The notes under the pieces: model-generated
Database searches by the model: none
Seen by the model: only the letters and a program-made list of their open reading frames with translations
Told to the model about the DNA's origin: nothing
Made by a program: the position numbers and the translations under genes
Origin: an uncultured Bacilli bacterium
Lineage (GTDB): Bacteria; Bacillota_I; Bacilli_A; RF39; UBA660
Assembly (NCBI GenBank): GCA_934167935.1
Contig: CAKPMH010000005.1
Location: forward strand, 1-63,485
Length of the DNA stretch: 63,485 nt
Direction: 5' to 3'
Part shown: positions 26,355 to 36,416 of the stretch, piece by piece
How the letters are laid out: the number at the start of each line of letters is the position of its first letter
Position numbering within the stretch: position 1 is the first letter of the stretch

Positions 26355-28706
26355 CTACATATAATATTTTATATAATTAATATAATATTCTTCTAATTTT
26401 CTTTCATTATTTTTTAAATTATAATCTGATTTTAGCATTCTTTTTAATTGCGATTTTCTTTTTTTAATATCAACTTTACTTATTTCATCTGCCCACACCT
26501 TATCATCCCAATTTATATCTATAAATGTTACATTATCTGTTTGAATGACATCCTTTGATATATTGTTTGCAACAAAACAATTTAATCCTGATACTTGTGC
26601 TTCTATAATAACGATTCCAAGTCCTTCCGATAATGATGGTAATATTAAAGCATCTATCATTTGATAATATTTTTCTATCTCATTAGTACTATCTATAATA
26701 ATTACTTTTTCTTTAATATCTAAAATATTATTAATAACATCTTTTTTTGTTTCTCCATCTCCTATTAACAATAATTTTGCATTATTATTTCTTTTTAATA
26801 ATTCTCTAAAGACAGTAATAACTTTTTTATGATTTTTTTCTTTTGAAAATCTTCCTACATGTCCAAGTACAAAATCATTATCAACTTTATATTTTTTTCT
26901 TAATTCTTTTCTTATCTTTTCATTATAATCAAATTTTTCAATATCAAATGCATTTTTTATAATAACTACTTTTTTCATATTTCTATTATTAAATAAATTT
27001 TTGGCTGCTTCATATGAACATGAAAAATATTCATTAGCAAATAAATTACAAAAAAGTTTTTCAATCTTTCCTGCCTTACTATTTAAATCAACATTTGTAT
27101 GAGCATGACATATTCTTATTTTAACACCACATAAAAGTGCTATAAAAAGAGCTAAAAAACTTGATTCTGACATATGTACATGAATTATATCTGGATTTAT
27201 TTTATGAATTATTTTCATTAATTGAAAAAAGTTTTTAAACATATTTTCACTCTTAGGCGTTACTTCGTAAAATTTAAAATTATAATTTTTAAACATATCT
27301 GAATTATTTTTATTTATTTTATTATGACTAATTATACTATTTGAAAAATTATTGTGATTAATATTTTTGTAATAATTATAAATTACATTTTCTACGCCAC
27401 CATAATCAAAGCCTGATACAATATGACATACCTTTATTTTGTTTTCTTTTGTATCATAAAATAAAAATCCTATTATGAACCAAAATATCATCATAATTTT
27501 TGAAGCTTCAAAAATATCTATAAATAAAGAACCTATAATTAATGATAAAATCATCATCTTTATTATCCATCTGTCTTCTTCTTTTAATATTTTTGATTCT
27601 TTTATTATAGTAACTAATAAAAATAGCCATAAAATTAATCCAATTATTCCTGTTTCACAAAATAATCTAACAAAGCTACCATCCATTGCCTCTCCAGCTA
27701 CTGAAAATCCCATTCCAAATAATGGAGTTTTTAAGCTTTCTTTTATTAATGTTGTCCACTTTGAAATACGCATTGCAAAACTTAAATCATTTGTTGAATT
27801 TGTAACTTCTTTTTTATAATATATGTATCCATTTTCTTTATAAAAATTATAATTTGTACTATTCCAAGCATCTTTAGTAGTAGTAATAAATGAGGATATA
27901 TTAACACTACTAAATCTATCTAATTTCTTTATATGTAATGGATTAATAAATAATAAAATTCCTAAAATTAACACAATTAATGGTAAAATTAATTTTAATG
28001 ATTTATTTTTTATAACCTTAAAATATAAAGTTATGAAAATAATAATTATAAATGCTAATAATGATATTCTAGATTCTGATAAATATATTCCTATAAAACA
28101 CATAACAATATAAAATAAATTTATATATTTCTTTTCTTTTATTAAATTCATTAATAAAAATGGTACTGGTAATAACAAAAAACCTGCAAGTTCATATGGG
28201 CCACTAAATGTTGAATATGCTCTATCATTTGAAATTCTATCTATTAAAAAACCTATATCTGGTATTATTTTAAATAAACTTAATATAACAAATCCAATAT
28301 GAAAAATTATTACTATTTTTAATATTTTCTCAAATTTTTCTTTATCCAATAATTTAGCTAAATCATATCCAGCAAATATTAATAAAAAATATTGTATCTT
28401 TCTTACTAAATGTAATGTTGATAACATTATTTTAACATTTCCATTAAAAATGCCTAATACATTTGATATAAAAAATGATATAACGCATATTATAAATACT
28501 TTAACTATATTAGAAAACTTGCCATAATATTTGAAACCATTTCTTATTATATTTTTTATTAAAAATATAAAATATATTCCAAAAAAAATATCATCAAATC
28601 TTACTCCTGTTCTACTTCCTGGAATAGATATAATATTTATTTTGGGATATATTGCAATAATCAAAAAAAAGAGAATTAAAAATCTAACTTTTATTTTATC
28701 TTTCAT
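26355..28706 (-). CDS. Fusion of Wzy/O-antigen-ligase-type polymerase and GT4 glycosyltransferase
   Basis: About 783 residues. Residues 1-420 are an integral membrane domain with ten or more helices and a large outer loop (about 255-330). It contains GPYELAGFLLLPVPFLLMNL and a second conserved patch LFGMGFSVAGEAMDGSFVRL then CETGIIGLILWLF, as in O-antigen polymerases and ligases. From about 428 a GT4 domain follows: KVCHIVSGFDYGGVENVIYN, HAHTNVDLNS, LGHVGRFSKEKNH and LPSLSEGLGIVIIEAQVSGL. Joining the outer-face polymerase and the inner-face transferase on one chain is unusual. I start at ATG 28704-28706 with GGTG upstream; it overlaps the previous gene by 11 bases. No frame break is seen at the junction. 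Confidence 0.85.
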   Translation of the reverse strand: MKDKIKVRFLILFFLIIAIYPKINIISIPGSRTGVRFDDIFFGIYFIFLIKNIIRNGFKYYGKFSNIVKVFIICVISFFISNVLGIFNGNVKIMLSTLHLVRKIQYFLLIFAGYDLAKLLDKEKFEKILKIVIIFHIGFVILSLFKIIPDIGFLIDRISNDRAYSTFSGPYELAGFLLLPVPFLLMNLIKEKKYINLFYIVMCFIGIYLSESRISLLAFIIIIFITLYFKVIKNKSLKLILPLIVLILGILLFINPLHIKKLDRFSSVNISSFITTTKDAWNSTNYNFYKENGYIYYKKEVTNSTNDLSFAMRISKWTTLIKESLKTPLFGMGFSVAGEAMDGSFVRLFCETGIIGLILWLFLLVTIIKESKILKEEDRWIIKMMILSLIIGSLFIDIFEASKIMMIFWFIIGFLFYDTKENKIKVCHIVSGFDYGGVENVIYNYYKNINHNNFSNSIISHNKINKNNSDMFKNYNFKFYEVTPKSENMFKNFFQLMKIIHKINPDIIHVHMSESSFLALFIALLCGVKIRICHAHTNVDLNSKAGKIEKLFCNLFANEYFSCSYEAAKNLFNNRNMKKVVIIKNAFDIEKFDYNEKIRKELRKKYKVDNDFVLGHVGRFSKEKNHKKVITVFRELLKRNNNAKLLLIGDGETKKDVINNILDIKEKVIIIDSTNEIEKYYQMIDALILPSLSEGLGIVIIEAQVSGLNCFVANNISKDVIQTDNVTFIDINWDDKVWADEISKVDIKKRKSQLKRMLKSDYNLKNNERKLEEYYINYIKYYM

Positions 28707-29910
28707 TTTTTTCACCTACAATTTCCTTATAATATTTAATAAGTTCATTATAATGTCTTTCTTCATCAAATGGTTTTTTCCAATAATTTGAATATGTAAA
28801 GTTACATATTTTATTTAAATCAAGTTTTTCGAACTTTTCTATTGCTTTTATTAAACCATTAGTTGTTCCATCATAAAGTACACCATTTTTAGAATCAATA
28901 ATAAAATCGACTGCAGCACATTTATTTGATGCAATACATGGTAAGCCAACACAAAGGGCTTCTAATATTGTAAGTGGAGCTCCCTCATACCATTTTGACG
29001 GAAAAATTAATGCCTTTGAGGTTTTCATATATTTTTCTACTTCACTAGATTTTTTCCATCCAACAAATTCAATGTTAGGATATTCTTTTTCTAATCCCGT
29101 TTTTAAATCACCATCACCTACTATTATTAATTTTTTATTTGCTTCTGTAACTGCCTCACATAAATTTTCTACACCTTTTTCTTTTGTTAATCTTCCCACA
29201 TATAAATAATTATTTTCTTTTAGAGAAAAATCAAATTCTTTTTTTAAAACTGGAATTGGATTATAAATTTTTCTTATAGTTGTATTACTTAAATAAGGCT
29301 TTATTTTATCTATACTAAAATCTGATATAGATATCATATACTTAATATTTTTTAATTTTTTTGTATTTTTATTTTGTATAAATTGTCTCATTATTCTAAA
29401 TAATTTAAATGCATAATTTCTAGAATCACAATTTGTTGTTATACAATTAAAACTACATGCCCATTTTGTACATATAGTACCACTTTTATAATTATAAAAT
29501 CCTCCATTTGGACAAACAGAAAAATAGTCATGAACAGTTAGAACTAATTTAAATCCTTTTTTATTTGCCACATCAAAAATAACACTTGATAAAGATTTAG
29601 TCCATCCATGAACATGAATTATTGTATTTTCTTTATCTAAAGTATCAAGTAAATGTGAAAACTCTTTTTTTACCTTTTTATTATATAAACTTCTAATTGC
29701 ACCTTTCATGCCATCTTTTAAGCATTCTTTTTGATAGGTACATATTTGTTTAAATTGATAATTATTTTCCTCATGTGTTGCTGAAAAAAATATAACATTT
29801 ATATTATTTTTAAATAAAAGATTTGCTGTATCTATAGCGACTTTACTTGCTCCACCTTGAACATAATCAAAGTCATTTACAATTACTATTGTTAATTTAT
29901 TTTTTTTCAT
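28696..29910 (-). CDS. GT4-family glycosyltransferase
   Basis: About 404 residues. N-terminal Rossmann domain with VNDFDYVQGGASKVAIDTAN; a Cys-rich insert CPNGGFYNYKSG...CTKWACSFNCITTNC near residue 135, seen in some exopolysaccharide GT4 enzymes; donor domain with YLYVGRLTKEKGVENLCEAV and FPSKWYEGAPLTILEALCVG. Retaining glycosyltransferase on the cytoplasmic side. It is first in the block that ends at the flippase 22184, with a promoter 38 bases upstream. Confidence 0.9.
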   Translation of the reverse strand: MKKNKLTIVIVNDFDYVQGGASKVAIDTANLLFKNNINVIFFSATHEENNYQFKQICTYQKECLKDGMKGAIRSLYNKKVKKEFSHLLDTLDKENTIIHVHGWTKSLSSVIFDVANKKGFKLVLTVHDYFSVCPNGGFYNYKSGTICTKWACSFNCITTNCDSRNYAFKLFRIMRQFIQNKNTKKLKNIKYMISISDFSIDKIKPYLSNTTIRKIYNPIPVLKKEFDFSLKENNYLYVGRLTKEKGVENLCEAVTEANKKLIIVGDGDLKTGLEKEYPNIEFVGWKKSSEVEKYMKTSKALIFPSKWYEGAPLTILEALCVGLPCIASNKCAAVDFIIDSKNGVLYDGTTNGLIKAIEKFEKLDLNKICNFTYSNYWKKPFDEERHYNELIKYYKEIVGEKNER

Positions 29911-29947
29911 ACATCTCAATCCGTTTCGTATTACTTCCTCTATATTG

Positions 29948-29976
29948 ATTATATATTATTTTATATAGAAATACAA
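29948..29976 (-). promoter_or_regulatory. Promoter of the first capsule block (29910 to 22184)
   Basis: TTGTAT (29971-29976), 17-base spacer, TATAAT (29948-29953). Confidence 0.7.
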
Positions 29977-30001
29977 GAAAAAAGCCTTAATAGGCTTTTT
30001 A
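29977..30001 (-). terminator. Terminator of the second capsule block
   Basis: AAAAGCCTATTAAGGCTTTT with U-runs on both strands. It lies just after the epimerase stop. Confidence 0.85.
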
Positions 30002-30002
30002 A

Positions 30003-31151
30003 TTATTTACTTCTTATAAATAATCCATTGTTTTCCATCTCTTCTAGTGATTTTTCATATTTACTGTTATCTTTTTCTTCATTTATAACCCAATTACAAA
30101 AATCACTTAATCCTTCTTCCAAGCTAATTTTAGGATTAAAATTCAATATTTTTTGTGCTTTTGATATATCAGCAATATTATGAGCTATATCACCTATTCT
30201 AAAATCTCCAGAAACATTTATTTCACTATTACTTTTATATATTTTTTTTAACATATTAGCAATATCTATTACACTTGTTCCTACACCACTACCTAAATTA
30301 ATTATTTCATAATTTGATTTTTCATTTTCAATTGCACTAATAACACCATCTGCAATATCTGAAACATTTATAAAATCTCTACTTTCTAAACCATCTTCAA
30401 ATATATTTATCGCTTTATTATCAAGCATTAGTGTTGAGAAAATTGAAAGTATACCTGTATATGGATTTTTTAAAGATTGGCCAACTCCATATACATTTTG
30501 AAATCTAAATATTGTGTAATCTACATTTAAAGCTGGACACATTGTCTCTAACATTTTTTCTTGTGCATATTTAGTATATGCATATAAAGAATTTGGAACA
30601 ACCGAACATTGTTCTGTTGTTGGTATTATTTTTAAAACAGAATTACATATATCACAATACATATTGAAATCTTTATTTATCATATTTTCTTTTTTTCTTG
30701 ATTTAGGATGTACTTTTCCACAATTTTTACAATAATATTCACCCTCTCCATAAACTGATCTAGACGAAGATAATATTATTTTCTTTACTTTACTTTCATT
30801 TCCTAAAGATGAAATTGCTTGTAGAATATTAGAAGTTCCCATTATATTAACTGAGTTATATTGATTTATTTCATACATAGATTGCCCAGTACCAGTTTCA
30901 GCAGCCAAATGAATTATATAATCTACATCTTCTATGCTTTTTTTTAGTAATTCATAATCTCTTACATCACCATGTATAAATTTACATTTATCTTTTATTT
31001 TTTTATATAAATATGATTCTTCAAAATTTTTACCATGAATTTGTTCTGTCATTACATCATATACAATTACCTCATAATCTTTATTAATTAGCTTATTTAC
31101 TATTTCACTTCCAATAAAACCTGCTCCACCTGTTATTAAAATTTTTTTCAT
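30003..31151 (-). CDS. NAD-dependent epimerase, probably dTDP-L-rhamnose 4-epimerase (WbiB-like)
   Basis: About 382 residues. Extended SDR fold: ILITGGAGFIGSEIVN, HLAAETGTGQSM, SSSRSVYGEGEYYC, and the catalytic SLYAYTKYAQE. Between the SVYGEG strand and the Tyr is an insert with two Cys pairs (CKNCG and CDIC), followed by LKIIPTTEQCSVVPNSLYAY. That zinc-ribbon-like insert is a mark of the WbiB-type dTDP-L-rhamnose 4-epimerases that make 6-deoxy-L-talose. The rml genes for dTDP-rhamnose are not in the window. The substrate call rests on the insert and is less sure than the fold. GGAGG site upstream of the ATG. Confidence 0.75.
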   Translation of the reverse strand: MKKILITGGAGFIGSEIVNKLINKDYEVIVYDVMTEQIHGKNFEESYLYKKIKDKCKFIHGDVRDYELLKKSIEDVDYIIHLAAETGTGQSMYEINQYNSVNIMGTSNILQAISSLGNESKVKKIILSSSRSVYGEGEYYCKNCGKVHPKSRKKENMINKDFNMYCDICNSVLKIIPTTEQCSVVPNSLYAYTKYAQEKMLETMCPALNVDYTIFRFQNVYGVGQSLKNPYTGILSIFSTLMLDNKAINIFEDGLESRDFINVSDIADGVISAIENEKSNYEIINLGSGVGTSVIDIANMLKKIYKSNSEINVSGDFRIGDIAHNIADISKAQKILNFNPKISLEEGLSDFCNWVINEEKDNSKYEKSLEEMENNGLFIRSK

Positions 31152-31166
31152 ATCTATTCCTCCATA

Positions 31167-32030
31167 CTATCTTTTTATAATTTTTTTTACTTTTAAGTAA
31201 TTATCACACACAAATTTATTTTTTAATAAAATTAATACTATAAAATAAACAAATGTTCCACATATTATCATTATAAATGTATTTATTAAACTTGGAGCAA
31301 AAATACTATTTAAAAATATTAAAGTAATTAACATAATTATTCCAGCTATTAAACATTTATATGATTCTTTAAACATATCTTTTAATGTAATATCTTTCTT
31401 TAATTTATATATATAAATTACTTGTATCAAAGCAATAATATATTCTGCAAAAACAGAAGATATTGCAGCCCCTATTGAATAAAATTTTTTAATCAAAATT
31501 AAATTTAATAAAAAATTAATTATTGCCCCAACTACAATTGAAATCATATATATTTTTTCTTTGTTATTGCAAACTAGATATTGTGTTCCAGTTACACCAT
31601 TAATTCCAATCGGAATTAAAATTAATGAAAATATTTTTAATAAACTGGATACCTTTTGATAATTTTCGCAAAAAAAACATGGAGCTAAATTATCTGAAAT
31701 ACCAATCAGTCCAAAACATATTGTCTTATCTAAAAGTAAATAAACTTGTAATGCAATATTTGGAATAAATAATATAAAAGTATCCTTAAAATGGCTAAAA
31801 AGTTTTAATGACTTTATAGGAACTTTAGTTATATGCTTTTTTAAAGTTGACCAAATTATTATATTTCCAATAATTGGAAATATAATAATTTCAAAACATA
31901 CTTTTCAAGATTTGGTTCATTTTTTATAAAAGCAAATATAAATACTAACATTACTACCTTTACAAAATAGTTTTTATTACAAAAAAATTTAAAGTCTTCT
32001 ACTCTGCAAAAACCATTTAAATAAATAATG
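31167..32030 (-). pseudogene. Decayed Wzx-type flippase
   Basis: The last 126 codons read as the C-terminus of a flippase (MISIVVGAIINFLLNLILIK). In frame upstream comes INGVTGTQYLVCNNKEKIY, matching the flippase pattern GNQYLLSTKRQ of the intact copies. Before that, FILFIPNIALQVYLLLDKT matches LFVPQIAVQIYTVLDKT, but about 100 residues of the usual central part are missing in frame. Near 31880-31900 the frame shifts: IIFPIIGNIIIWSTLKKH on one side and KVVMLVFIFAFIKNEPNLEK on the other. Still further up, VEDFKFFCNK matches GLEEFKKTVTRN. The N-terminal third is gone. The position, between an EpsG/GT4 group and the epimerase, shows this block once had its own flippase. Confidence 0.85.
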
Positions 32031-32170
32031 ACATAAAAGACCTTATAGTTCTAAAGGGTGTTATTTCAAAAATTTGTACTTCTTTTTATATCATTTTTAT
32101 TTTCAATAATTAAAATATATTTAGAATTATAAAATAATGTATTTTTAATTTTTATAATAAATTAACATAT

Positions 32171-33322
32171 TTATTCACTATCCAGAACTGCCTTATAAAT
32201 ATCTAATATTTTTTTTGAAATATCACAATTAAATTTTTGTAATGATATTTTTTTTGCATTTTCTATTATTTTTTTTGTTTCCTTTTTATTCACAATTGCT
32301 TTTTCTACTATCTTGTATAATTCATCAATATTATTTATTTCATATAAATAACCTGTTTTATTATTTCTTATTATATAAGGTGTACATCCACAGTTAGCCC
32401 CTATTACAAGATTTTCATAATATTGTGCTTCAACTGTAACTCTTCCTAAAGCTTCATTTCTAGAACACATTAATGCTATATCCATCTTTTTTCTTAGATT
32501 AATAACATCATTTCTATGTCCCAAAAAATCTATATTTTTTATTTTTTTTCTCTTTACATAACCTATTAATTCTTTTTTATATGGACCATCTCCTACAATA
32601 TACAATGTCATTTTATATTTTCCTATATTACTATTCATTTCAATTAATTTTATAGCATCCATATGACCTTTGTTTTTTGAAAGAGTTCCAACTATTATAA
32701 TATTACATTTATTATCACTATAAAACGCTTTTTCTTTTTTATACATATTATCATACTCTATTTTATTATAAATAAGATACGATCTTTTAAATTGATACCT
32801 AAATTCAAATTTGTTTTTTATAACATCACTTATATATATAGCATATGAATTTTTGGTATATTCAGAAATTTTTTTATTATTTAAATGTGTTATTTGATGA
32901 TCTTCTTCCATAAATTCTCTTATATGCCAGACATGTGGAACTTTTAATTTTTTTGAAATTAAATATCCATATGTTACTGAAAAAGAATTAGTATGAATTA
33001 TATCAACACCAGTTTTTTTTATCTTTTTAGTAAGTATAAATAAATTTATAGGATTTAAAATACTCATTATCATTTTTAATGTATCTTTTATTTTTTCACT
33101 CAAACACCTTTTATATAATTTTTTAAATCTTACAATATAATGTGCATTTATTATTTTATATACACCAACCTTTTTTAAATCTAAAAAGAACTCCTGATTA
33201 TATCTGGGCACAACAACTGTAATATTATATTTTTCTTTATCTACATCTTTTAGCCAGTTTAAAAGTGACATATTTGCACCAGACTTTTTATGATCATGAC
33301 AAACAATTGTAATATTTTTCAT
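32171..33322 (-). CDS. GT4-family glycosyltransferase
   Basis: About 383 residues. GT-B fold: ITIVCHDHKKSGANMSLLNW, then HTNSFSVTYGYL and VPHVWHIREFMEEDH in the acceptor domain, and IIVGTLSKNKGHMDAIKLIE, LGHRNDVINLRKKMDI and MCSRNEALGRVTVEAQYYE in the donor domain. The conserved E(x7)E is visible as EALGRVTVE. The start at ATG 33320-33322 has GGGAGG; it lies two bases after the EpsG-like gene. About 140 bases of decayed sequence follow before the flippase remnant. Confidence 0.9.
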   Translation of the reverse strand: MKNITIVCHDHKKSGANMSLLNWLKDVDKEKYNITVVVPRYNQEFFLDLKKVGVYKIINAHYIVRFKKLYKRCLSEKIKDTLKMIMSILNPINLFILTKKIKKTGVDIIHTNSFSVTYGYLISKKLKVPHVWHIREFMEEDHQITHLNNKKISEYTKNSYAIYISDVIKNKFEFRYQFKRSYLIYNKIEYDNMYKKEKAFYSDNKCNIIIVGTLSKNKGHMDAIKLIEMNSNIGKYKMTLYIVGDGPYKKELIGYVKRKKIKNIDFLGHRNDVINLRKKMDIALMCSRNEALGRVTVEAQYYENLVIGANCGCTPYIIRNNKTGYLYEINNIDELYKIVEKAIVNKKETKKIIENAKKISLQKFNCDISKKILDIYKAVLDSE

Positions 33323-33324
33323 AA

Positions 33325-34395
33325 TTAATCCTCCCAAAAAAACATATATGGATTTGCATTAACATTGTTAATTGTCCTAAATAAAAAATATAAAATAAAT
33401 AATATGATTATTGCTATTTCAAAATATTTTTTCTTCTTTTGATCATTTTCTTCATTTAAGGCCATTGGTAGTAGTAATATATTTACTATACTAAAATATA
33501 TTGAAACTCTATAAAATTCTGTTAAAATTTTTGATAATGCAAAAAATACTGCTCCAAGTGTTGAAATGTTAAATAAAATATCAGTATTTTTTTTATCATT
33601 TTCTTTCATTTTTTGATAATAATGATTTGAAAATAATAATATAACTATTAAAATAAGCAATCCAAACATTGATATTTTACCATCAGAAGAATAAGAACTA
33701 TATATAAAACCTGTCTTTATTCTTCCTGTAAAGTCAATTATTGGAAGAATAAACAATATTATTTTTTTTAGACTTATACTAATAATAAAGGCTATAAGAA
33801 TATAAATATAATTTTTTATTCCGTACTTATTTTTTAAAGCAAATGGATATACTAATAAGAAAATTAATGCAGTTACATGAAATAATGATGCAATGAGTAC
33901 GGTTATTAAAAATCTTTTGAAATCTTTTTTTTCTATATATTGTAGTGAAAATAATATTATTCCTACTGCAAAAACTTGCCTTAATAAAAAGGTTGCATAC
34001 ATATAATACAAAGATACATATATTATTACACTTAATAAAGGATTAGGTGATTTTTTTTCTATAATATACATACTAAAAAATACATAAGGTATTGCAAGTA
34101 TTGCTAATACGATTTGAAAATTTTTTGTAAATAAACTTATAAATTTCATTAAAATATAAAATGCTTTATCAGACATCCATTTATAAGCAAAGATATCATT
34201 TAAATTCATATTAATTAGTTTTTCAAAAAAAGGTTTATATAATTTACTTGTATCAGTTACACCAATATTAATACTCCTAAATGCTAACAAGCTCCATAAA
34301 ATAATACCTGCTAATAGACAGAAAAGTTTTTTATTATCCTTACATATATATTTTAAACAAATTAAAATAATAAATAGTAATATATAAATTATCAT
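33325..34395 (-). CDS. EpsG-family polysaccharide polymerase
   Basis: About 356 residues with ten or so hydrophobic helices. LLAFRSINIGVTDTSKLYKP near residue 36 and ATFLLRQVFAVGIILFSLQY with FHVTALIFLLVYPFALKNKY are the conserved blocks of EpsG-like proteins, which polymerise repeat units outside the membrane. It overlaps the stop of the WbsX gene (ATGA). Together with the flippase remnant and GTs it made a complete Wzx/Wzy block. A second polymerase domain is found in the fusion at 26355-28706. Confidence 0.85.
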   Translation of the reverse strand: MIIYILLFIILICLKYICKDNKKLFCLLAGIILWSLLAFRSINIGVTDTSKLYKPFFEKLINMNLNDIFAYKWMSDKAFYILMKFISLFTKNFQIVLAILAIPYVFFSMYIIEKKSPNPLLSVIIYVSLYYMYATFLLRQVFAVGIILFSLQYIEKKDFKRFLITVLIASLFHVTALIFLLVYPFALKNKYGIKNYIYILIAFIISISLKKIILFILPIIDFTGRIKTGFIYSSYSSDGKISMFGLLILIVILLFSNHYYQKMKENDKKNTDILFNISTLGAVFFALSKILTEFYRVSIYFSIVNILLLPMALNEENDQKKKKYFEIAIIILFILYFLFRTINNVNANPYMFFWED

Positions 34396-35459
34396 TTATT
34401 ATATTCATCCTTTATTTTTTTTATTTTTTCAAGGTATTGATATTTATATTTTAAAGAAGGTTCTAAAATTGCTCCTTCACTCCACTCATTCCATGCATTT
34501 ATAACAATAAAATCATTTGTACTATCTTTTCTTTTATTATTAATTAATTTTTCTAAATTATCAAAAAATTTTTCTGGGGTATTATTTTTTACAATCATAC
34601 AATTATAACCTTTTCTTGCTGAATTATCCCATCCAACAAAGCAGCCTTTTTGTATAATAGAATTTCCATATGTTCTTTTTCTATTTATTATTTTTGACCA
34701 TAAATAGTTATAATCCTGAAAATCAATTTTATTAAATTTTTTCATTAAATATCTTTTAAAAAGTTTTATTTTAGAAATATCAAAAAAAGTTGTATATAGC
34801 GGTTCAAATTCAACTACTGCATCAGTCTTTTCATAATTTTTATTTCTATTTTTTGATGAAATAAATTCTATAATATATAAACCATCAAATCCTTCCTTTT
34901 TTAAGCTTTCGTTCCATAATTTTAGCATATCATTAAAATTAGGAATATCACTCATATTATATATATATAACATAGGTTTATTATCAATTTTTAAATATCT
35001 TTTATCCTTAAAAAAGGGGATTAAATAGTCTATATGTTTCTTCCATTCAAAGTTATCACCATATGTTTGCTTTGCGATTACTTCATTATTACCATTAATC
35101 CAATTTTTTAACCAACTATGATTTGCCCAACAAAAACAATAATCAATCTGACTTTTTACTTCATCTTTTAATATTTCTGCAGGTTTAGTAAGTGCTGTTA
35201 CATCATTTCCAAACCAATAATGATAAAATATAAAACCATCTATTTTATATTCTTTTGCTAATTTTATTTGATTTTCTATTACTTCTTTTTTAGATAAATC
35301 ATAATAATTATTATTTAATGGAACAATTGGTTGATAATGATTTTTATATAGAGGCTTACCGTCCTTAACATTATCCCATTCAGTAAAATTTTCTCCCCAT
35401 GACATATCATTTATTTTATCCTTATGATAAGCAGGAAGATATAATCCTAAAATTTTCAT
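34392..35459 (-). CDS. WbsX-like glycosyltransferase/GH99-like protein
   Basis: About 355 residues. LGLYLPAYHKDKINDMSWGE then FTEWDNVKDGKPLYKNHYQP opens the WbsX family (Glyco_tran_WbsX). Then come IKLAKEYKIDGFIFYHYWF, FCWANHSWLKNW and INAWNEWSEGAILEPSLKY, which close the barrel-like domain. WbsX proteins occur in O-antigen and capsule loci; the fold resembles GH99 endo-mannosidases and the exact reaction is not settled. Cytoplasmic, no signal peptide. Both ends overlap its neighbours by four bases (ATGA). Confidence 0.9.
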   Translation of the reverse strand: MKILGLYLPAYHKDKINDMSWGENFTEWDNVKDGKPLYKNHYQPIVPLNNNYYDLSKKEVIENQIKLAKEYKIDGFIFYHYWFGNDVTALTKPAEILKDEVKSQIDYCFCWANHSWLKNWINGNNEVIAKQTYGDNFEWKKHIDYLIPFFKDKRYLKIDNKPMLYIYNMSDIPNFNDMLKLWNESLKKEGFDGLYIIEFISSKNRNKNYEKTDAVVEFEPLYTTFFDISKIKLFKRYLMKKFNKIDFQDYNYLWSKIINRKRTYGNSIIQKGCFVGWDNSARKGYNCMIVKNNTPEKFFDNLEKLINNKRKDSTNDFIVINAWNEWSEGAILEPSLKYKYQYLEKIKKIKDEYNK

Positions 35460-36307
35460 TTTCTTTTACCTACTTTCATTCCTATATATCTAGCTGCCAT
35501 ATTTGGAATAAATTTAATTAATACTTTTATATTTTTTTCTTCTATAGCTCTTTTTAAAACATATTTTGCAAGTCCACCGCCTGATTTTGTTGTACCAAAT
35601 TTATCTAAATAACTATTTTGTTTCATAAACATACCCGTTAGCTTATATCTATCGTATTGTTGTTTAAAGGTAAAATCATGTGAATGAATTACTTCTGATT
35701 TGGAGCAATACTTTATTTTATAACCGTTATTTATCAACTTATATGCTATATACATATCTTCATTTGTTGGTAAATTTTTTTGATCATAACCTTTTAATTT
35801 TTTATATGTTGAAGCTTTAATAGCTGATGATGCATCAGAAAAGAAAAAAGTATTAAGTCCCAATTTATCAATATCATCTTTTGAAACCACTCTAGATTCT
35901 TTTGGATAATTTTTTTCTCTTGTATATTTTTCAATTGAATTATTTGTACATATTTGCCTTGAAAAACATGCATCTACTTCTTTTGAAATAATTGGCTTAA
36001 CCAATTCATATAACCAATTATCTTTTTTAGGAATAATATCTTGTGTTATAAAAACTAAAATATCTCCTTTTGAATTCATAGCTGCTTTTTCCCTAGTTAA
36101 ACTATGGGAAAATTCACATCTTTTTACTAATTCATACTCTATATTATTTTCTTTTAAAATTTTTTCTGTATCATCATTACTTTCCGTAAGTATATATTTT
36201 ATTTCTACTATATTTACATTTTTTTGTTTTTTTAAATTTTTATTTAAATTTAAGATGTATTTACTAGCATTATATAAAGGACAAATAATAGTAATTTTTT
36301 CTTTCAT
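35456..36307 (-). CDS. GT2-family glycosyltransferase (rhamnosyltransferase-like)
   Basis: About 283 residues. ITIICPLYNASKYILNLNKN, LTESNDDTEKILKE, and CEFSHSLTREKAAMNSKGDI are typical of the RgpB/WsaD-like rhamnosyl branch, where FSHxxTR is conserved. ILVFITQDIIPKKDNWLYEL has the metal-binding region (TQD) and FFFSDASSAIKASTYKKL the acceptor region. First gene of the second capsule block, with a consensus-like promoter and AGGTG ribosome site. With the rhamnose-type epimerase at the end of the block, a deoxyhexose donor is plausible. Confidence 0.88.
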   Translation of the reverse strand: MKEKITIICPLYNASKYILNLNKNLKKQKNVNIVEIKYILTESNDDTEKILKENNIEYELVKRCEFSHSLTREKAAMNSKGDILVFITQDIIPKKDNWLYELVKPIISKEVDACFSRQICTNNSIEKYTREKNYPKESRVVSKDDIDKLGLNTFFFSDASSAIKASTYKKLKGYDQKNLPTNEDMYIAYKLINNGYKIKYCSKSEVIHSHDFTFKQQYDRYKLTGMFMKQNSYLDKFGTTKSGGGLAKYVLKRAIEEKNIKVLIKFIPNMAARYIGMKVGKRK

Positions 36308-36339
36308 CTAACACACACCTCATTGTCTTCACTTTAATA

Positions 36340-36369
36340 ATTATATCTTATTTTATAAATAATTGTCAA
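36340..36369 (-). promoter_or_regulatory. Promoter of the second capsule block (36307 to 30003)
   Basis: TTGACA (36364-36369), 18-base spacer, TATAAT (36340-36345). Confidence 0.82.
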
Positions 36370-36375
36370 ACGAAC

Positions 36376-36402
36376 AAAAATACACTTTTAGTAGTGTATT
36401 TT
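36376..36402 (-). terminator. Terminator of the surface-protein gene at 36417
   Basis: AAAATACACT / AGTGTATTTT stem with a six-base loop and a U-run. Confidence 0.85.
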
Positions 36403-36416
36403 GAATTATTATAGTT

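Noticed and set aside
27475..27819. Plus-strand frame opposite the polymerase part of the Wzy-GT4 fusion
   Set aside because: No start site and no known pattern; it overlaps the conserved polymerase loop on the other strand.
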